Shown here: positions 32,347 through 41,341 of the stretch, piece after piece
Numbering within the stretch: position 1 is the first letter of the stretch
Layout of the letters: each line of letters starts with the position of its first letter
DNA from: Corallococcus interemptor
GTDB lineage: Bacteria > Myxococcota > Myxococcia > Myxococcales > Myxococcaceae
Direction of reading: 5' to 3'
Length of the DNA stretch: 64,000 bases
Assembly: GCF_003668875.1 (NCBI RefSeq)
Contig: NZ_RAWM01000032.1
Span: 1 to 64,000 of the forward strand
Program-made: the position numbers and the translations under genes
Notes under the pieces: model-generated
Seen by the model: only the letters and a program-made list of their open reading frames with translations
Told to the model about the DNA's origin: nothing
Database searches by the model: none

Positions 32347-33507
32347 ATGAGCGGGCAAAAAGGGACGATTGTCGAGCTCAACCCCAACGACGCCCTCGGG
32401 TGGATCGAGCTCGACGAAGGCGGGCGGGTGCGCTTCGGCGGCACCGCGCTCAAGAGCTTCGCCGTGAGCCCCGGGGTCGGCACCCGGGTCGAGGTGCACG
32501 GCACCGCGCCGGGCTACAACGGCGTGCCCAAGGCGGTGATGGTGACGCCGCTCGTTGTCGCTCCCGCGGTCACCGAGGAGCCCAAGACCGAGCCGAGCCG
32601 CGCGCCGCGAACCCCATGGCCGACCTTCGTGCGCGAGCACCCGCGCTGGAGCGACGTCGCCGAGACCTGCGTGCCCTGCGCGCGCAAGGCGCCTCGCCCC
32701 GAGCTCCCCGAGCACCCGTTGTTCGAGCCCTGGCGCCGCGAGCTCTGCGAGACCGCGCCCACCTGCGTCGATCTGAAGGTGCCGCATTACCTGAAGCCCG
32801 AGAGCTTCGATCCTGGCCCCGGCGATTGCTTCGCGCACGGCTCCGTCGCCTGGCTCGATGAGCCGCGCTGGCCGAGCTGCGGCCTCTGCGCTCGCCCGCT
32901 GGAGATGTGCGTCCAGATTCCGCCGGCGGTGCTCGCGGACTTCCTCCCCGGCGGCCGCGGCCTCGTCGCGCTCTTCTGCTTTCACTGCGGCATCGAGAAT
33001 GCCAGCGATCAGCGCATCGGGTACGTGCGGCTGGTGGAGCCCAAGCACCGTGTGATCAGTCCCAAGGTATGGCCACCGGAGTCGATGGACTGGAAGCGCG
33101 AGAGCCAGCGGGTGACGCCGGGCTCCCCGGCGACCGAGCTACCGCCGGTGAGCTGGTACCGCTGTCGCCAGGAGATCACGCCGGACACCGCGTCGAGCGC
33201 GCTCTTCGTCCTCGATGCGCTCGATTTCGACGGGCCGTTCCCCGAGGGCTTCGATCCGGATCCGAGCAACGGTGCCGACGAGGCGTACGACGACTGGGTC
33301 GCGCAGCGGCGCAACGGCGTGCGCTGGGGCGGAGCTCGCCTCGGCGGCGTGGCGAACTGGGAGATTGCCGACGAGACGCCGGGCTGCGCGCACGGCGAGA
33401 TGCTGCACCTGCTCGACTACGAGGGCGGACAGTTCCTCGAAGGGGCCCTGCACGTGTTCTCGTGTCGCGAGCGGGTCTGCGAGCTGGCGTTCGTCGCGAC
33501 GTTCTGA
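32347..33507 (+). CDS. cold-shock-like domain fused to a Cys-containing PDCD2/DUF1963-like protein
   Basis: The 386-residue protein starts at ATG 32347. Residues 1-60 resemble a short nucleic-acid-binding beta-barrel (KGTIVELNPNDALGWIELDE, VRFGGTALKSF). The larger remainder holds cysteine pairs (CVPCARK, SCGLCARPLEMC, LFCFHCGIEN), which resemble the zinc-binding region of PDCD2-like proteins, and a C-terminal block (GGARLGGVANWEIAD, LHLLDYEGG) resembling DUF1963. The exact relation is uncertain. It follows the fusion gene by 39 bases on the same strand and faces the PLD effector gene convergently. Confidence 0.55.
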   Translation: MSGQKGTIVELNPNDALGWIELDEGGRVRFGGTALKSFAVSPGVGTRVEVHGTAPGYNGVPKAVMVTPLVVAPAVTEEPKTEPSRAPRTPWPTFVREHPRWSDVAETCVPCARKAPRPELPEHPLFEPWRRELCETAPTCVDLKVPHYLKPESFDPGPGDCFAHGSVAWLDEPRWPSCGLCARPLEMCVQIPPAVLADFLPGGRGLVALFCFHCGIENASDQRIGYVRLVEPKHRVISPKVWPPESMDWKRESQRVTPGSPATELPPVSWYRCRQEITPDTASSALFVLDALDFDGPFPEGFDPDPSNGADEAYDDWVAQRRNGVRWGGARLGGVANWEIADETPGCAHGEMLHLLDYEGGQFLEGALHVFSCRERVCELAFVATF

Positions 33508-33532
33508 GGCGCCGGGGCTGGCATCCTGGAGG

Positions 33533-36373
33533 TCAGTCCACGTCGACCATGAGGCCGTTCAACGTGTCGATGACGCTCTGGTGCGTGGCTCGCAGCCGCA
33601 CCGCGGCGTCGCGGGGATCCACCGGCGGGGCAGGCATGAGGTCCTGTTGGGTCGCCAGGTGCCTCGACAGGTAGACCACCCAGGCGCCGCAGCTGTGCTG
33701 GAAGTCGTTCTCGTCTCCGCTGCCGTTGACGTCGTTCTGGTAGCGGACGGTGCTCCGCTCGGCGGTGAGGCTGGGGAAGGCCCGGCGCAGGCCGCTGAGG
33801 TCCGGCACCTCGTCCGGATGGAGCGGGTCGACGTAGAGCACCCGGGCCTTGCGCTGCTGCGCGTCCGTGGGCGGCGTCACCTTGATGTAGAGCAGCCCCC
33901 AATGGTTGCCATTGACGTTGTAGGGCTGGACCAGGGTGAGCGTGGTGCCGTTGACCGGGTTGGCCGGGACGGCGTCACGGTACGCCTCCGGCCCGATGCG
34001 CTGGAGCTCATCCCTGCCGAGCCCGTGCAGCACGACCACGTTCGGGAGCTGGCCAAGGTAGTGCTCCATGAGCCGGAACATCTGGAAGCTGGTGTAGTTG
34101 TGGCTTCCGCTCAGGTCGTCTCCATTCTCGAAGGGATCCACCCACGGCGCCTCCTCCTTGGACTTGTCCTGGGACTTCTCCTGCGGCTTGGAAACGTCCG
34201 GGAGCTTTGGAGACGCTTCCTTGCGGCGCCGCCGCTCCTCCACGCCCTTCAACGCGAGCGCCTCGTCCTGCCGGAGGATGTCCTCCAGGGGTGTCGGCTG
34301 CTCGACGGGGATTCGCTTGACCCGCGCGAAGTTGAGAGGGTGCAGGGAGGCCCCCGACTTGAGGCCGAAGGGCATGGACGGCGGCATGGGGACGCCGAAG
34401 CGTGAGGCGCCGAGCAGGCCGAGCCCCAGGGGCAGGGGGTAGTGGAGCTTCGGGGCCGATGGAGCGGCCTTGCATCCCCCCAGGCAGCGCGGGTTGACGC
34501 AGTGCTTGCTGGAGTACATCCACAGCGGCGCCCAGTAGGACTTCAGCAGCTCGCCCACGGCGGCCTCGCCCTCCACGAGGTAGTTGAACTCGGAGAGGAA
34601 GCCTGGATAGAGGTTGTCCGAGCCGACGACGTAGGCCTGCTCGTCCACGATCATGATCTTCGCGTGATTGCCGGGCGCGGACTGCACCTTGTCCTTGCCC
34701 GTGGCGCTGGCCATCTTGACGGCCTTCACCGCGTCGCCAATCACGCCGCCCTTCGGCGGGCTGTCCTGCAGCGAAGGCTGCTTCAGGGTGGCCGTGTAGC
34801 CCTCCGGCGTGAGGTCGGGCCACTTGTAGGTCTTGCCCTCGACGGTCAGGCGATCCGGCACGTCCGTGAAGTAGAGCGGCGCGAGGTGCAGCCGGTCCAG
34901 CGCGGCCTCGCGCAGCTCGGCGTCATCGAGCTCCGCGTCCGTCCTCATGTCATGGGTCATGTAGTAGCGGAACAGGTCGAACGTGCGGCAGGCGCCGGAC
35001 CCGAACGAGTACTGGTCGCCCTCCGCGCCCGCCCCCGCGTCCAGCGGAGACACCACCGCCTTGACGACCAGGTTCTGGTTCGCGAGCAGGGCCTCCATGA
35101 TCCAATGACACACCACGTGCGAGGACCAGTTCTTCTTCCACGCGCTGACCAGGTCCATCTGCGACAGATACAGGGTGCGCTTCGCGCCCTTGATGAGCGC
35201 CTCCTTCATCACCTCGGAGGCCTTCTCGTAGTCGGAGTCCATGCTCGAGCCCGACCAGTACTTGCCGACCGACAGGACCCGGGTCGCCCTGCGGTACTCC
35301 CCCAGCTGCTCGTACGCCGCGACCTGCTTCGGCTGGAAGACGGGCTCCTCCAGGTCCTTCAGCGTCTGGAGGTCCTCGCGGCGGATCTCGTCGATGCTGG
35401 ACTCCGCCATCCGCGGCGGCGCGTTCTTCTTCTGCCGGGCCTGCTGGACCGCGTTGGGGACCGGGAGTCCTCCCCCGTGCAGGTGCGCGAAGCCCTCGTG
35501 GCGCTCCTGCATGTAGACGGCGCCTTCCCCGGTCAGCGGATCCGTGAGCACGGGCGCGTTGCTGGCGCTGCCGTCCTTCCACTGGAACGTCTGGGGGTCC
35601 AGGTACTCCCGCTTCACCAGGTCGGTCCCGCACTCCCACATCTTGTTCAGGTACAGCTGCGCTCCGTGCGCCGCAGACCCGTGCATGACGACCGACACGT
35701 CGTGCACGGGCGGGTAGCTGGTGAACAGGTCCATGTTCAGGTTGTGCCCGCCCACCAGCGCCTCGGCGCCGTCCACGGCGACGATCTTCGAGTGGTTCCA
35801 CGTCATCTTGGTGGACGCGTCATCGCCCTCCGCCGAGAACCACCGGGCCAGCGTGCTGCTCATGTACGCCATGACGCCGGAGAGCAGGCCCTCGCGGATC
35901 CGGTAGAACTTCGCCATCCAGATGTCTGGCATCACCTTCCACTGCCTGGAGCGCGTCCGCTCCCGCGCCAGGCGGATGAGCGCGCCCTGGAAGTCCACCA
36001 GGGGTGGGGACATGAGGCCGTTGACGATGATCATCGGCGTCTGGCCGAAGAGGAACCGGAACTGGATGGGCGGCATCCCCTCGGGCTGGTCGCTCAGCGC
36101 CTTGTCCATGGCGCGCAGGACGACCTGGGCCCAGGCCTTGTCCGGGCTGTTCAGCGAGGCCAGGTCACAGCGGTAGCGTGACTTCTGGATGATCTCCACC
36201 AGGGCCGTCTCGAAGTCCTGCGTCCGCGCCAGGGCGCCGGGCATGATGCCCGCCTTGCTGAAGGGCTTGCCCCAGACGTGCGGCGTGTCCAGGACGCGCA
36301 CGTGGCAGTCCTCGGCCAGGTGGCTGAAGTAGCGTGGATGGACCTTGCCTCGCACCAGCTCGATGAAGCTCAT
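33533..36373 (-). CDS. PLD protein with intact HKD motifs fused to a CE-clan-like (Ulp1-type) cysteine protease domain
   Basis: The 946-residue protein has no signal peptide. Residues about 1-650 are PLD-like, with HSKIVAVD at 194-201 (VGGHNLN follows) and HAKIMIVD at 570-577 (VGSDNLYPG follows), so both HKD motifs are complete. A Pro/Lys linker follows (about 660-770). The C-terminal domain has NHWGLLYIKV with His824, VLYVDPL with Asp849, and QHSCGAWVVYL with Gln892 and Cys895, the His-Asp-Gln-Cys order of Ulp1/C48 and C55 proteases. PLD-fused proteases suggest a secreted effector. The start follows GAGGGACG, 57 bases after the lipase gene on the same strand. Confidence 0.85.
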   Translation of the reverse strand: MSFIELVRGKVHPRYFSHLAEDCHVRVLDTPHVWGKPFSKAGIMPGALARTQDFETALVEIIQKSRYRCDLASLNSPDKAWAQVVLRAMDKALSDQPEGMPPIQFRFLFGQTPMIIVNGLMSPPLVDFQGALIRLARERTRSRQWKVMPDIWMAKFYRIREGLLSGVMAYMSSTLARWFSAEGDDASTKMTWNHSKIVAVDGAEALVGGHNLNMDLFTSYPPVHDVSVVMHGSAAHGAQLYLNKMWECGTDLVKREYLDPQTFQWKDGSASNAPVLTDPLTGEGAVYMQERHEGFAHLHGGGLPVPNAVQQARQKKNAPPRMAESSIDEIRREDLQTLKDLEEPVFQPKQVAAYEQLGEYRRATRVLSVGKYWSGSSMDSDYEKASEVMKEALIKGAKRTLYLSQMDLVSAWKKNWSSHVVCHWIMEALLANQNLVVKAVVSPLDAGAGAEGDQYSFGSGACRTFDLFRYYMTHDMRTDAELDDAELREAALDRLHLAPLYFTDVPDRLTVEGKTYKWPDLTPEGYTATLKQPSLQDSPPKGGVIGDAVKAVKMASATGKDKVQSAPGNHAKIMIVDEQAYVVGSDNLYPGFLSEFNYLVEGEAAVGELLKSYWAPLWMYSSKHCVNPRCLGGCKAAPSAPKLHYPLPLGLGLLGASRFGVPMPPSMPFGLKSGASLHPLNFARVKRIPVEQPTPLEDILRQDEALALKGVEERRRRKEASPKLPDVSKPQEKSQDKSKEEAPWVDPFENGDDLSGSHNYTSFQMFRLMEHYLGQLPNVVVLHGLGRDELQRIGPEAYRDAVPANPVNGTTLTLVQPYNVNGNHWGLLYIKVTPPTDAQQRKARVLYVDPLHPDEVPDLSGLRRAFPSLTAERSTVRYQNDVNGSGDENDFQHSCGAWVVYLSRHLATQQDLMPAPPVDPRDAAVRLRATHQSVIDTLNGLMVDVD

Positions 36374-36430
36374 CGTCCCTCGACTCCTCGCTCACGCGAC
36401 TGCCTGGGCCCTCCCGGAGCGCCCACTGGC

Positions 36431-37681
36431 TCACAGGAACTTCCACTTCACCCAGCCGCCGTGCTGCTGCTCGATGGTGCAGGGGTAGGCCAGGTCGTAC
36501 GGAGGCGTCCCCACGACGTCCTCCAGGTAGTAGCGGTTCCAGCCGAGCCGGCCGGAGATGGACGAGACGCGCCGCACGGCGGGGCGCCCCGTCCGCACGG
36601 CGGTGCGCATCTCGCCGCCGCCCATCGTGTCGAAGTGGGTGTGCGCGGTGTGGATCCTCCGCCGCAGTTCCCGGGCGTCCTCCCGCACGCGGCACCGGGT
36701 GCGGAAGACCGTCTCCCACTGGGTGAGGTAGGCGCGGGCGAGCTTGTAGACCAGCCGAGGCACGGCCCCGACGTCCGCGCTGACCGTGTTGGGGTCGTAG
36801 CGGCCGTCCCGGGTGGCGATGCCCGCGACGGTGCCATGCCGCCCCCTGCAGGCGTAGAGGTGGTAGCCCATGGGCTGGCGCAGGGTGTTGGCGACCAGCG
36901 GATCCGCCAGCTGGCGGTTGTCCGCGAGCGACCACCAATGGGTGCCCAGGCCCCGGTCCTCGATGGCCATCTGGGCCCGGTCCAGGGTCATCCGTCCGTT
37001 GGGGCGCGGGATGACCGCGGCGAAGCCTTCATCCAGGTGGTCCCACGCGTAGACGCCGACGTAGTTGTGCACGTTGGGCGCCAGCTGGGTCTGGATGCCG
37101 TACCACTCCCCGGTGCCGGGGACGGGATCGATGGCGAAGATGCTGACGGGCTTCCTGCGCACCTCGCTGGAGCCATAGGCATGCAGGAACCAGGCGGCCA
37201 TGATGGCCGCGACCCCGCCGCGGCTGTGCCCCAGCAGGTTGATGCGCGAGGCCCCGCTCCGGGCGGCGAGGTTCGCGCCATGCAGCGCGAGCGCGACCAT
37301 GGACCACCCCGACGCCTGGCTGTAGAGCTGCCGCTGATTGCCCTGGGAGTAGCTTGCGACGTAGTCGAGCAGTTCCTTGGGCGCGAGGAGCGGCTGGGTG
37401 AGCAGGGGATCGCAGGTGTCCATCTGGTGGTGCCAGTCGTTCTCACCCACGCCCCGCACCGTTTCACTCAGGTCCGTGCCGAGCAGCGTGCCGGAGATGT
37501 CCTGGTGGATCCGCACGGGGATGTAGCCGGTGTCCCGGTCGAAGATCCCCTTGTCGCTCACGAGCTTCTGCTCGCTGCCGAGCAGGGAGCCGATGAGCTT
37601 GGGGTCCCATTTCCGGGTCTTCTCCCCCTCGTCCCGCGCGCAGGCGGTTCCGCAGAAGCACACCGTGTAGGCCGTGGGCAT
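36431..37681 (-). CDS. GHSRGG lipase-like alpha/beta hydrolase, candidate effector
   Basis: The 416-residue protein has the GHSRGG nucleophile elbow within INLLGHSRGGVAAIMAA, typical of the alpha/beta-fold lipases found in type VI effector phospholipase (Tle)-like and DUF2235-type proteins. The N-terminus (YTVCFCGTACARDEGEKTR and TGYIPVRIHQDISG) has the cysteine-containing GTxxxRDEG start shared by such proteins. It carries no signal peptide. ATG 37681 is chosen over an upstream TTG. It is the first gene of a two-gene unit with the PLD-protease gene. The exact lipid substrate is unknown. Confidence 0.7.
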   Translation of the reverse strand: MPTAYTVCFCGTACARDEGEKTRKWDPKLIGSLLGSEQKLVSDKGIFDRDTGYIPVRIHQDISGTLLGTDLSETVRGVGENDWHHQMDTCDPLLTQPLLAPKELLDYVASYSQGNQRQLYSQASGWSMVALALHGANLAARSGASRINLLGHSRGGVAAIMAAWFLHAYGSSEVRRKPVSIFAIDPVPGTGEWYGIQTQLAPNVHNYVGVYAWDHLDEGFAAVIPRPNGRMTLDRAQMAIEDRGLGTHWWSLADNRQLADPLVANTLRQPMGYHLYACRGRHGTVAGIATRDGRYDPNTVSADVGAVPRLVYKLARAYLTQWETVFRTRCRVREDARELRRRIHTAHTHFDTMGGGEMRTAVRTGRPAVRRVSSISGRLGWNRYYLEDVVGTPPYDLAYPCTIEQQHGGWVKWKFL

Positions 37682-37728
37682 GGCGCGGATTGGACCACGG
37701 CCGTGAAACAAAACGGAATGTGTCAGGA

Positions 37729-37750
37729 TCCACCCCGCGCCCAGGGTGGA
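37729..37750 (-). terminator. hairpin between the pseudokinase and lipase genes
   Basis: TCCACCC CGCGCCCA GGGTGGA is a perfect 7-base inverted repeat in the 88-base gap. On the minus strand, it precedes the kinase gene and follows the lipase start, and it is followed by a CCGTTTTGTTTC stretch only when read in the opposite direction. Whether it terminates or regulates is unclear. Confidence 0.35.
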
Positions 37751-37769
37751 CCCCTGCCTGCCCGGGGGC

Positions 37770-39689
37770 CTACTCCTCCACGGCCTCCTGGGGCTCCTGG
37801 AAGTTCACGTCGAAGTTGACGCGCTGGCCGGGCTCGATGGTGAAGGTCTTCTGCCAGTGTGACGGTCCCACGGTGACGTTGAGGCGGTGGTAGCCCTCGT
37901 AGACGTCCAGCTCCTCCACGGGGACGACGCCCACCGGCTTGCCGTCCACGGAGACGTTGGCGCCGGCGGGGCCGCGCACGTTGATGAAGGCCTTGTTGAG
38001 GAAGAACTGGTAGGCGGAGCGGCCCGTGGGGGCCACCGTCACCGTGCGCGACACGGAGATGCCCAGCGCGCCGTTGGTGAAGGTGAGCAGGTGCTTGCCC
38101 GGAGGCAGCGACGCGGACAGCGGCGTGCGGCCCAGGAGCGCGTTGTTGAGCGTGACCTCCACGCGCGGCTCCACGGTGAGGTCCAGGATGCCCATCGTCG
38201 GGCCCGCGTCCACACCGGCGTCCACGCCCGCATCCTCGATGCCCGCGTCGAAGGGCTCGGCCACCACCACCGCCGGCAGGCCCGCGTCGAAGGTCTCCAC
38301 CGTCATCGTGCCCTGGAGCTGGCGCTGGACGATCACCGCGCCCGCGCCGAGCGTCAGCACGAGACCGCCCACCACGAAGGGCACCCAGGAACGCGAAGGC
38401 TTCTGCGCGGCCGGGGCCTGCACCGTGGGGCTCGCAGCGCCGCCGAAGATGGGACCCGCGGGCCGCGTCTCAGTGGAAGCCGCCGGAGCAGGGGAGGGCG
38501 CAGCAGTGCCACCCTGAACCGTGGCGGCGCTTGGGGGGCTCGGAACCACAGGCTGCGGAGGCGCCGCGACCGGAGCCGGTGACGGACTCTGCACGGGCGC
38601 GGGGACAGGAGCCTGCGGCGCGGCCACCCCGGGCTGCGCGGGCGCCGGCTTGGGGCTCTCCGCCGTGGAGATCTCCGGCACCTTGCTCTTCACGGGCTCC
38701 ACGAGCCCCGCGCCGTTCGCGATGAGCTCCGCGATCTGCGGCGCGGGCATGCCCGCCTTCGCCAGCGCCTCCGCGATGCCCTTCTCGATCGTCGCCCGCC
38801 GCGCCGCTCTCGCCTCGGCCTCCGGCGGGAACAGCTTCGCCAGGTGCTCCGCGAACTCCTCGTGCGTCGGCAGCTTGCCAACGGCCTCCACCAGCGCTTC
38901 ACGGAACGCGAGCGCCGACGGGTAGCGCTCCAGCGCGCGCTTCGTCGTCGCGCGGCGCACCACGGCATCCAGCTTCAGCGGCACGTCCGCCGGCATCGGG
39001 GGCAGGGCGCGGTTGAGCACCGCCTTGTCCGGATCCGCCGACTCCTTGAACGGCATCTTCCCCGTGAGGCACTCGTGCAGCGTGAGGCCCAGCAGGAACA
39101 CGTCCGACTGCACGTTGACCGCTTCACGCCCACCCAAGAGCTGCTCCGGGGACGTGTACGCGCGGCGGTTCTTCACGCGCTTGCCACCGCGCTCGCGCGG
39201 CGCCACGGACAGCGCGCCGTAGCCCGTCACCTTCGTGTAGCCGCTGAAGGACACCATCAGCGTCTCGGGCCGGATGTCTCCGTGCACCAGCGGCGAGCCG
39301 TCGTCGTTGCCCGCCACGTGCGCGTAGTGCAGACCCATGGCCGCGTCCGCCACCACCAGCGCGGCGAACCCCGGCGTCATGCGCGGGTTGGCTTCCAGCA
39401 CGCGCCGCAGCGGCTCGCCGTCGGCGAACTCGGTGACGCGCGCCAGGCCCCCGTCCAGCTTCTCCAGGCCGTGGACGCGCAGGATGTTCGGGTGCTCGAA
39501 GACGATGGCGCGGTTCGTCTCGCGCTCCAGGCGCGCCACCAGCTCCGGGTTCTGGGCAATCTCAGGCGGTGCCCAGATGAGCACCACGGGGCGGGGCGTG
39601 GCGCCTTCCTCCAGCGCCAGTCCGAGGAAGGCACGCGAGCCCTCGCCAGCGAGGAGGGGGCCGAGTGACTGATAGCGAGGCGAACTCAT
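37770..39689 (-). CDS. PEGA-domain serine/threonine kinase homologue, probable pseudokinase
   Basis: The 639-residue protein has a kinase-like domain (about 10-290), a Pro/Ala-rich linker, one membrane helix (about 455-475, VPFVVGGLVLTLGAGAVIV), and a C-terminal periplasmic part with two PEGA-like repeats (LDLTVEPRVEVTLNNALLGRTPL and INVRGPAGANVSVDGKPVG). The kinase core keeps the catalytic loop as HGDIRPET (Asp138), but the DFG site is TGYG (155-158) and the beta-3 Lys is absent in RPVVLIWA (33-40). Both are needed for Mg-ATP catalysis, so it is likely a scaffold. It is a single-gene unit. Confidence 0.85.
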   Translation of the reverse strand: MSSPRYQSLGPLLAGEGSRAFLGLALEEGATPRPVVLIWAPPEIAQNPELVARLERETNRAIVFEHPNILRVHGLEKLDGGLARVTEFADGEPLRRVLEANPRMTPGFAALVVADAAMGLHYAHVAGNDDGSPLVHGDIRPETLMVSFSGYTKVTGYGALSVAPRERGGKRVKNRRAYTSPEQLLGGREAVNVQSDVFLLGLTLHECLTGKMPFKESADPDKAVLNRALPPMPADVPLKLDAVVRRATTKRALERYPSALAFREALVEAVGKLPTHEEFAEHLAKLFPPEAEARAARRATIEKGIAEALAKAGMPAPQIAELIANGAGLVEPVKSKVPEISTAESPKPAPAQPGVAAPQAPVPAPVQSPSPAPVAAPPQPVVPSPPSAATVQGGTAAPSPAPAASTETRPAGPIFGGAASPTVQAPAAQKPSRSWVPFVVGGLVLTLGAGAVIVQRQLQGTMTVETFDAGLPAVVVAEPFDAGIEDAGVDAGVDAGPTMGILDLTVEPRVEVTLNNALLGRTPLSASLPPGKHLLTFTNGALGISVSRTVTVAPTGRSAYQFFLNKAFINVRGPAGANVSVDGKPVGVVPVEELDVYEGYHRLNVTVGPSHWQKTFTIEPGQRVNFDVNFQEPQEAVEE

Positions 39690-39742
39690 GGGAACGGCAT
39701 GCTAGTGCCCTTCCCGTCGATCCTGGAATCCCCGGGTCGTAC

Positions 39743-41083
39743 CTAGAGCCGCTGGCCTTCGAAAGGCAGCGTCAGGTGGTAGCCGTAACGCCCGCGCCGC
39801 ACGAGCAACAGCACGCTACGTCCCCGTCGCGCCGTCAGCAGGGCTTCACGGAAAGTGTCACCCGTGGAAACCGGCTGGTTGTTCATCCGCAACAGCACGT
39901 CCCCCGGCTCCAGGCCAATCTCCGAGGCAGCGGAGCCCGGCCGGACGGAAGCGATGGCCATCCCGCCCTTGCTCTCCTTCACTCGCAGTCCCAGCTTCTC
40001 CCACGCCAGGGACTCGAGCAGGCGAGCAGGAAATTCAACCGGTGTGACCTGCACCGTGCGGTTGCCGCCTGCTCGGAAGAGCACCAGGGGGAAGACCGAG
40101 CGCGCCGGATATCCGCGCACGCGCGACTCGAAGTCCTCCGCGTCCTGGATGCGCGAGCCGCCCAGCTCCGCGACCACGTCACCGCGCTGCACGCCGGCCT
40201 GTGCGGCGGGGCTGTCCGGATCCACGTTCGTCACGATGACGCCGTACGTGCGGTCCCACCCGAGCCGCGCGGCCACCTGCGCGGGCAGGTCCGCCGTGTC
40301 CATGCCCACCCACGCGGGACGCACCTTCCCGAAGCGCGTGAGCTCTTCCACGATGCGCCGCACCTTGTCCGCGGGGATGGCGAACCCGATGCCCTGGCCG
40401 TTGGCGTAGATGGCCGTGTTGATGCCGATGATCTCCCCGTCCACGTTGAGCAGCGGCCCGCCGGAGTTGCCCGGGTTGATGGCCGCGTCCGTCTGGAGGA
40501 AGTCGTTGTAGACGCGGTCGTCCGCGCGGAACGTGCGCCCCGTGGCGGACACCACGCCCGCCGTCACCGTCTTGCTCAGGCCGAACGGGCTGCCAATGGC
40601 CACCACCGTCTCGCCAATCATCAAGTCACTGCTGGTGCCCAGCTTCGCGGTGGGCAGGGGCTCCTTCGCGTTGACCTTCAGGACGGCCAGGTCGTTGTTC
40701 GCGTCGCTGCCCATCACCTCCGCGTCGAACGTGCGCCCGTCCGCGAGCACCACGTGGATGGCGGACGCGCCCCGGATGACGTGGTCGTTGGTGACGATGA
40801 TGCCGGACGGGTCGATGATGGCCCCGCTGCCCAGGCCGGTGATCCGCTGGCGCGTCTGGGGCTGATTCATCCCCTGGCCGAAGAACTCCTCCAGCGGTGA
40901 GCGCGGCCGGCCCCGGAAGCGCGACTCCACCTCCTGCTCGGTGCCGATGTAGACGACCGCCGGGGAGACCTTCTGCACCACCTCCACCACGTCGCTGCGG
41001 CGCCGGGACAGGTCCGCCTGCGCCGGTAGCGCCAGCACGAGCCCTACCCACATGAGCCCCCACCGGATGTGTGCTGCCCTCAT
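39743..41083 (-). CDS. HtrA/DegP-type serine protease with two PDZ domains
   Basis: The 446-residue protein has a signal peptide ending PAQADL, a trypsin-like domain with His101 (TNDHVI), Asp131 (NNDLAVLKV) and Ser207 (GNSGGPL), then two PDZ domains (about 250-340 and 350-440). It would degrade or refold misfolded envelope proteins in the periplasm. All three catalytic residues are present. The gene is divergent from the receiver-kinase hybrid, with 258 bases between them. Many myxobacteria carry several HtrA paralogues, so no specific name is given. Confidence 0.9.
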   Translation of the reverse strand: MRAAHIRWGLMWVGLVLALPAQADLSRRRSDVVEVVQKVSPAVVYIGTEQEVESRFRGRPRSPLEEFFGQGMNQPQTRQRITGLGSGAIIDPSGIIVTNDHVIRGASAIHVVLADGRTFDAEVMGSDANNDLAVLKVNAKEPLPTAKLGTSSDLMIGETVVAIGSPFGLSKTVTAGVVSATGRTFRADDRVYNDFLQTDAAINPGNSGGPLLNVDGEIIGINTAIYANGQGIGFAIPADKVRRIVEELTRFGKVRPAWVGMDTADLPAQVAARLGWDRTYGVIVTNVDPDSPAAQAGVQRGDVVAELGGSRIQDAEDFESRVRGYPARSVFPLVLFRAGGNRTVQVTPVEFPARLLESLAWEKLGLRVKESKGGMAIASVRPGSAASEIGLEPGDVLLRMNNQPVSTGDTFREALLTARRGRSVLLLVRRGRYGYHLTLPFEGQRL

Positions 41084-41341
41084 GCCCTTCCTCCGTACGC
41101 CGCCGGGAATTGTCTCCCGGAAGACAGTCTGAATGTCGGGAAGGCCTCAGCCATTCCCTGGGTATCTGGAAGCGGCGTCCGGCTCTTCATAGACCAGATG
41201 GCGCGGCCGTGATCGAACGCACTTTCAGGCAGAACGTCCTTGCCCTGGGCCGATTGCGGCGTTGGGGGCGCAGGGGCGGCCCTGGGAGTCCCGGCGCGGC
41301 GTGATGCTTGCTGCCCGCGGGGGCCGAGGGAGTGGTTTCAC

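Noticed and set aside
34442-36181. A 579-codon open frame on the plus strand
   Set aside because: It lies antisense to the PLD-protease gene; no ribosome site or domain features.
36278-37819. A 513-codon open frame on the plus strand
   Set aside because: It is antisense to the lipase-like gene and part of the PLD gene, without recognisable protein features.
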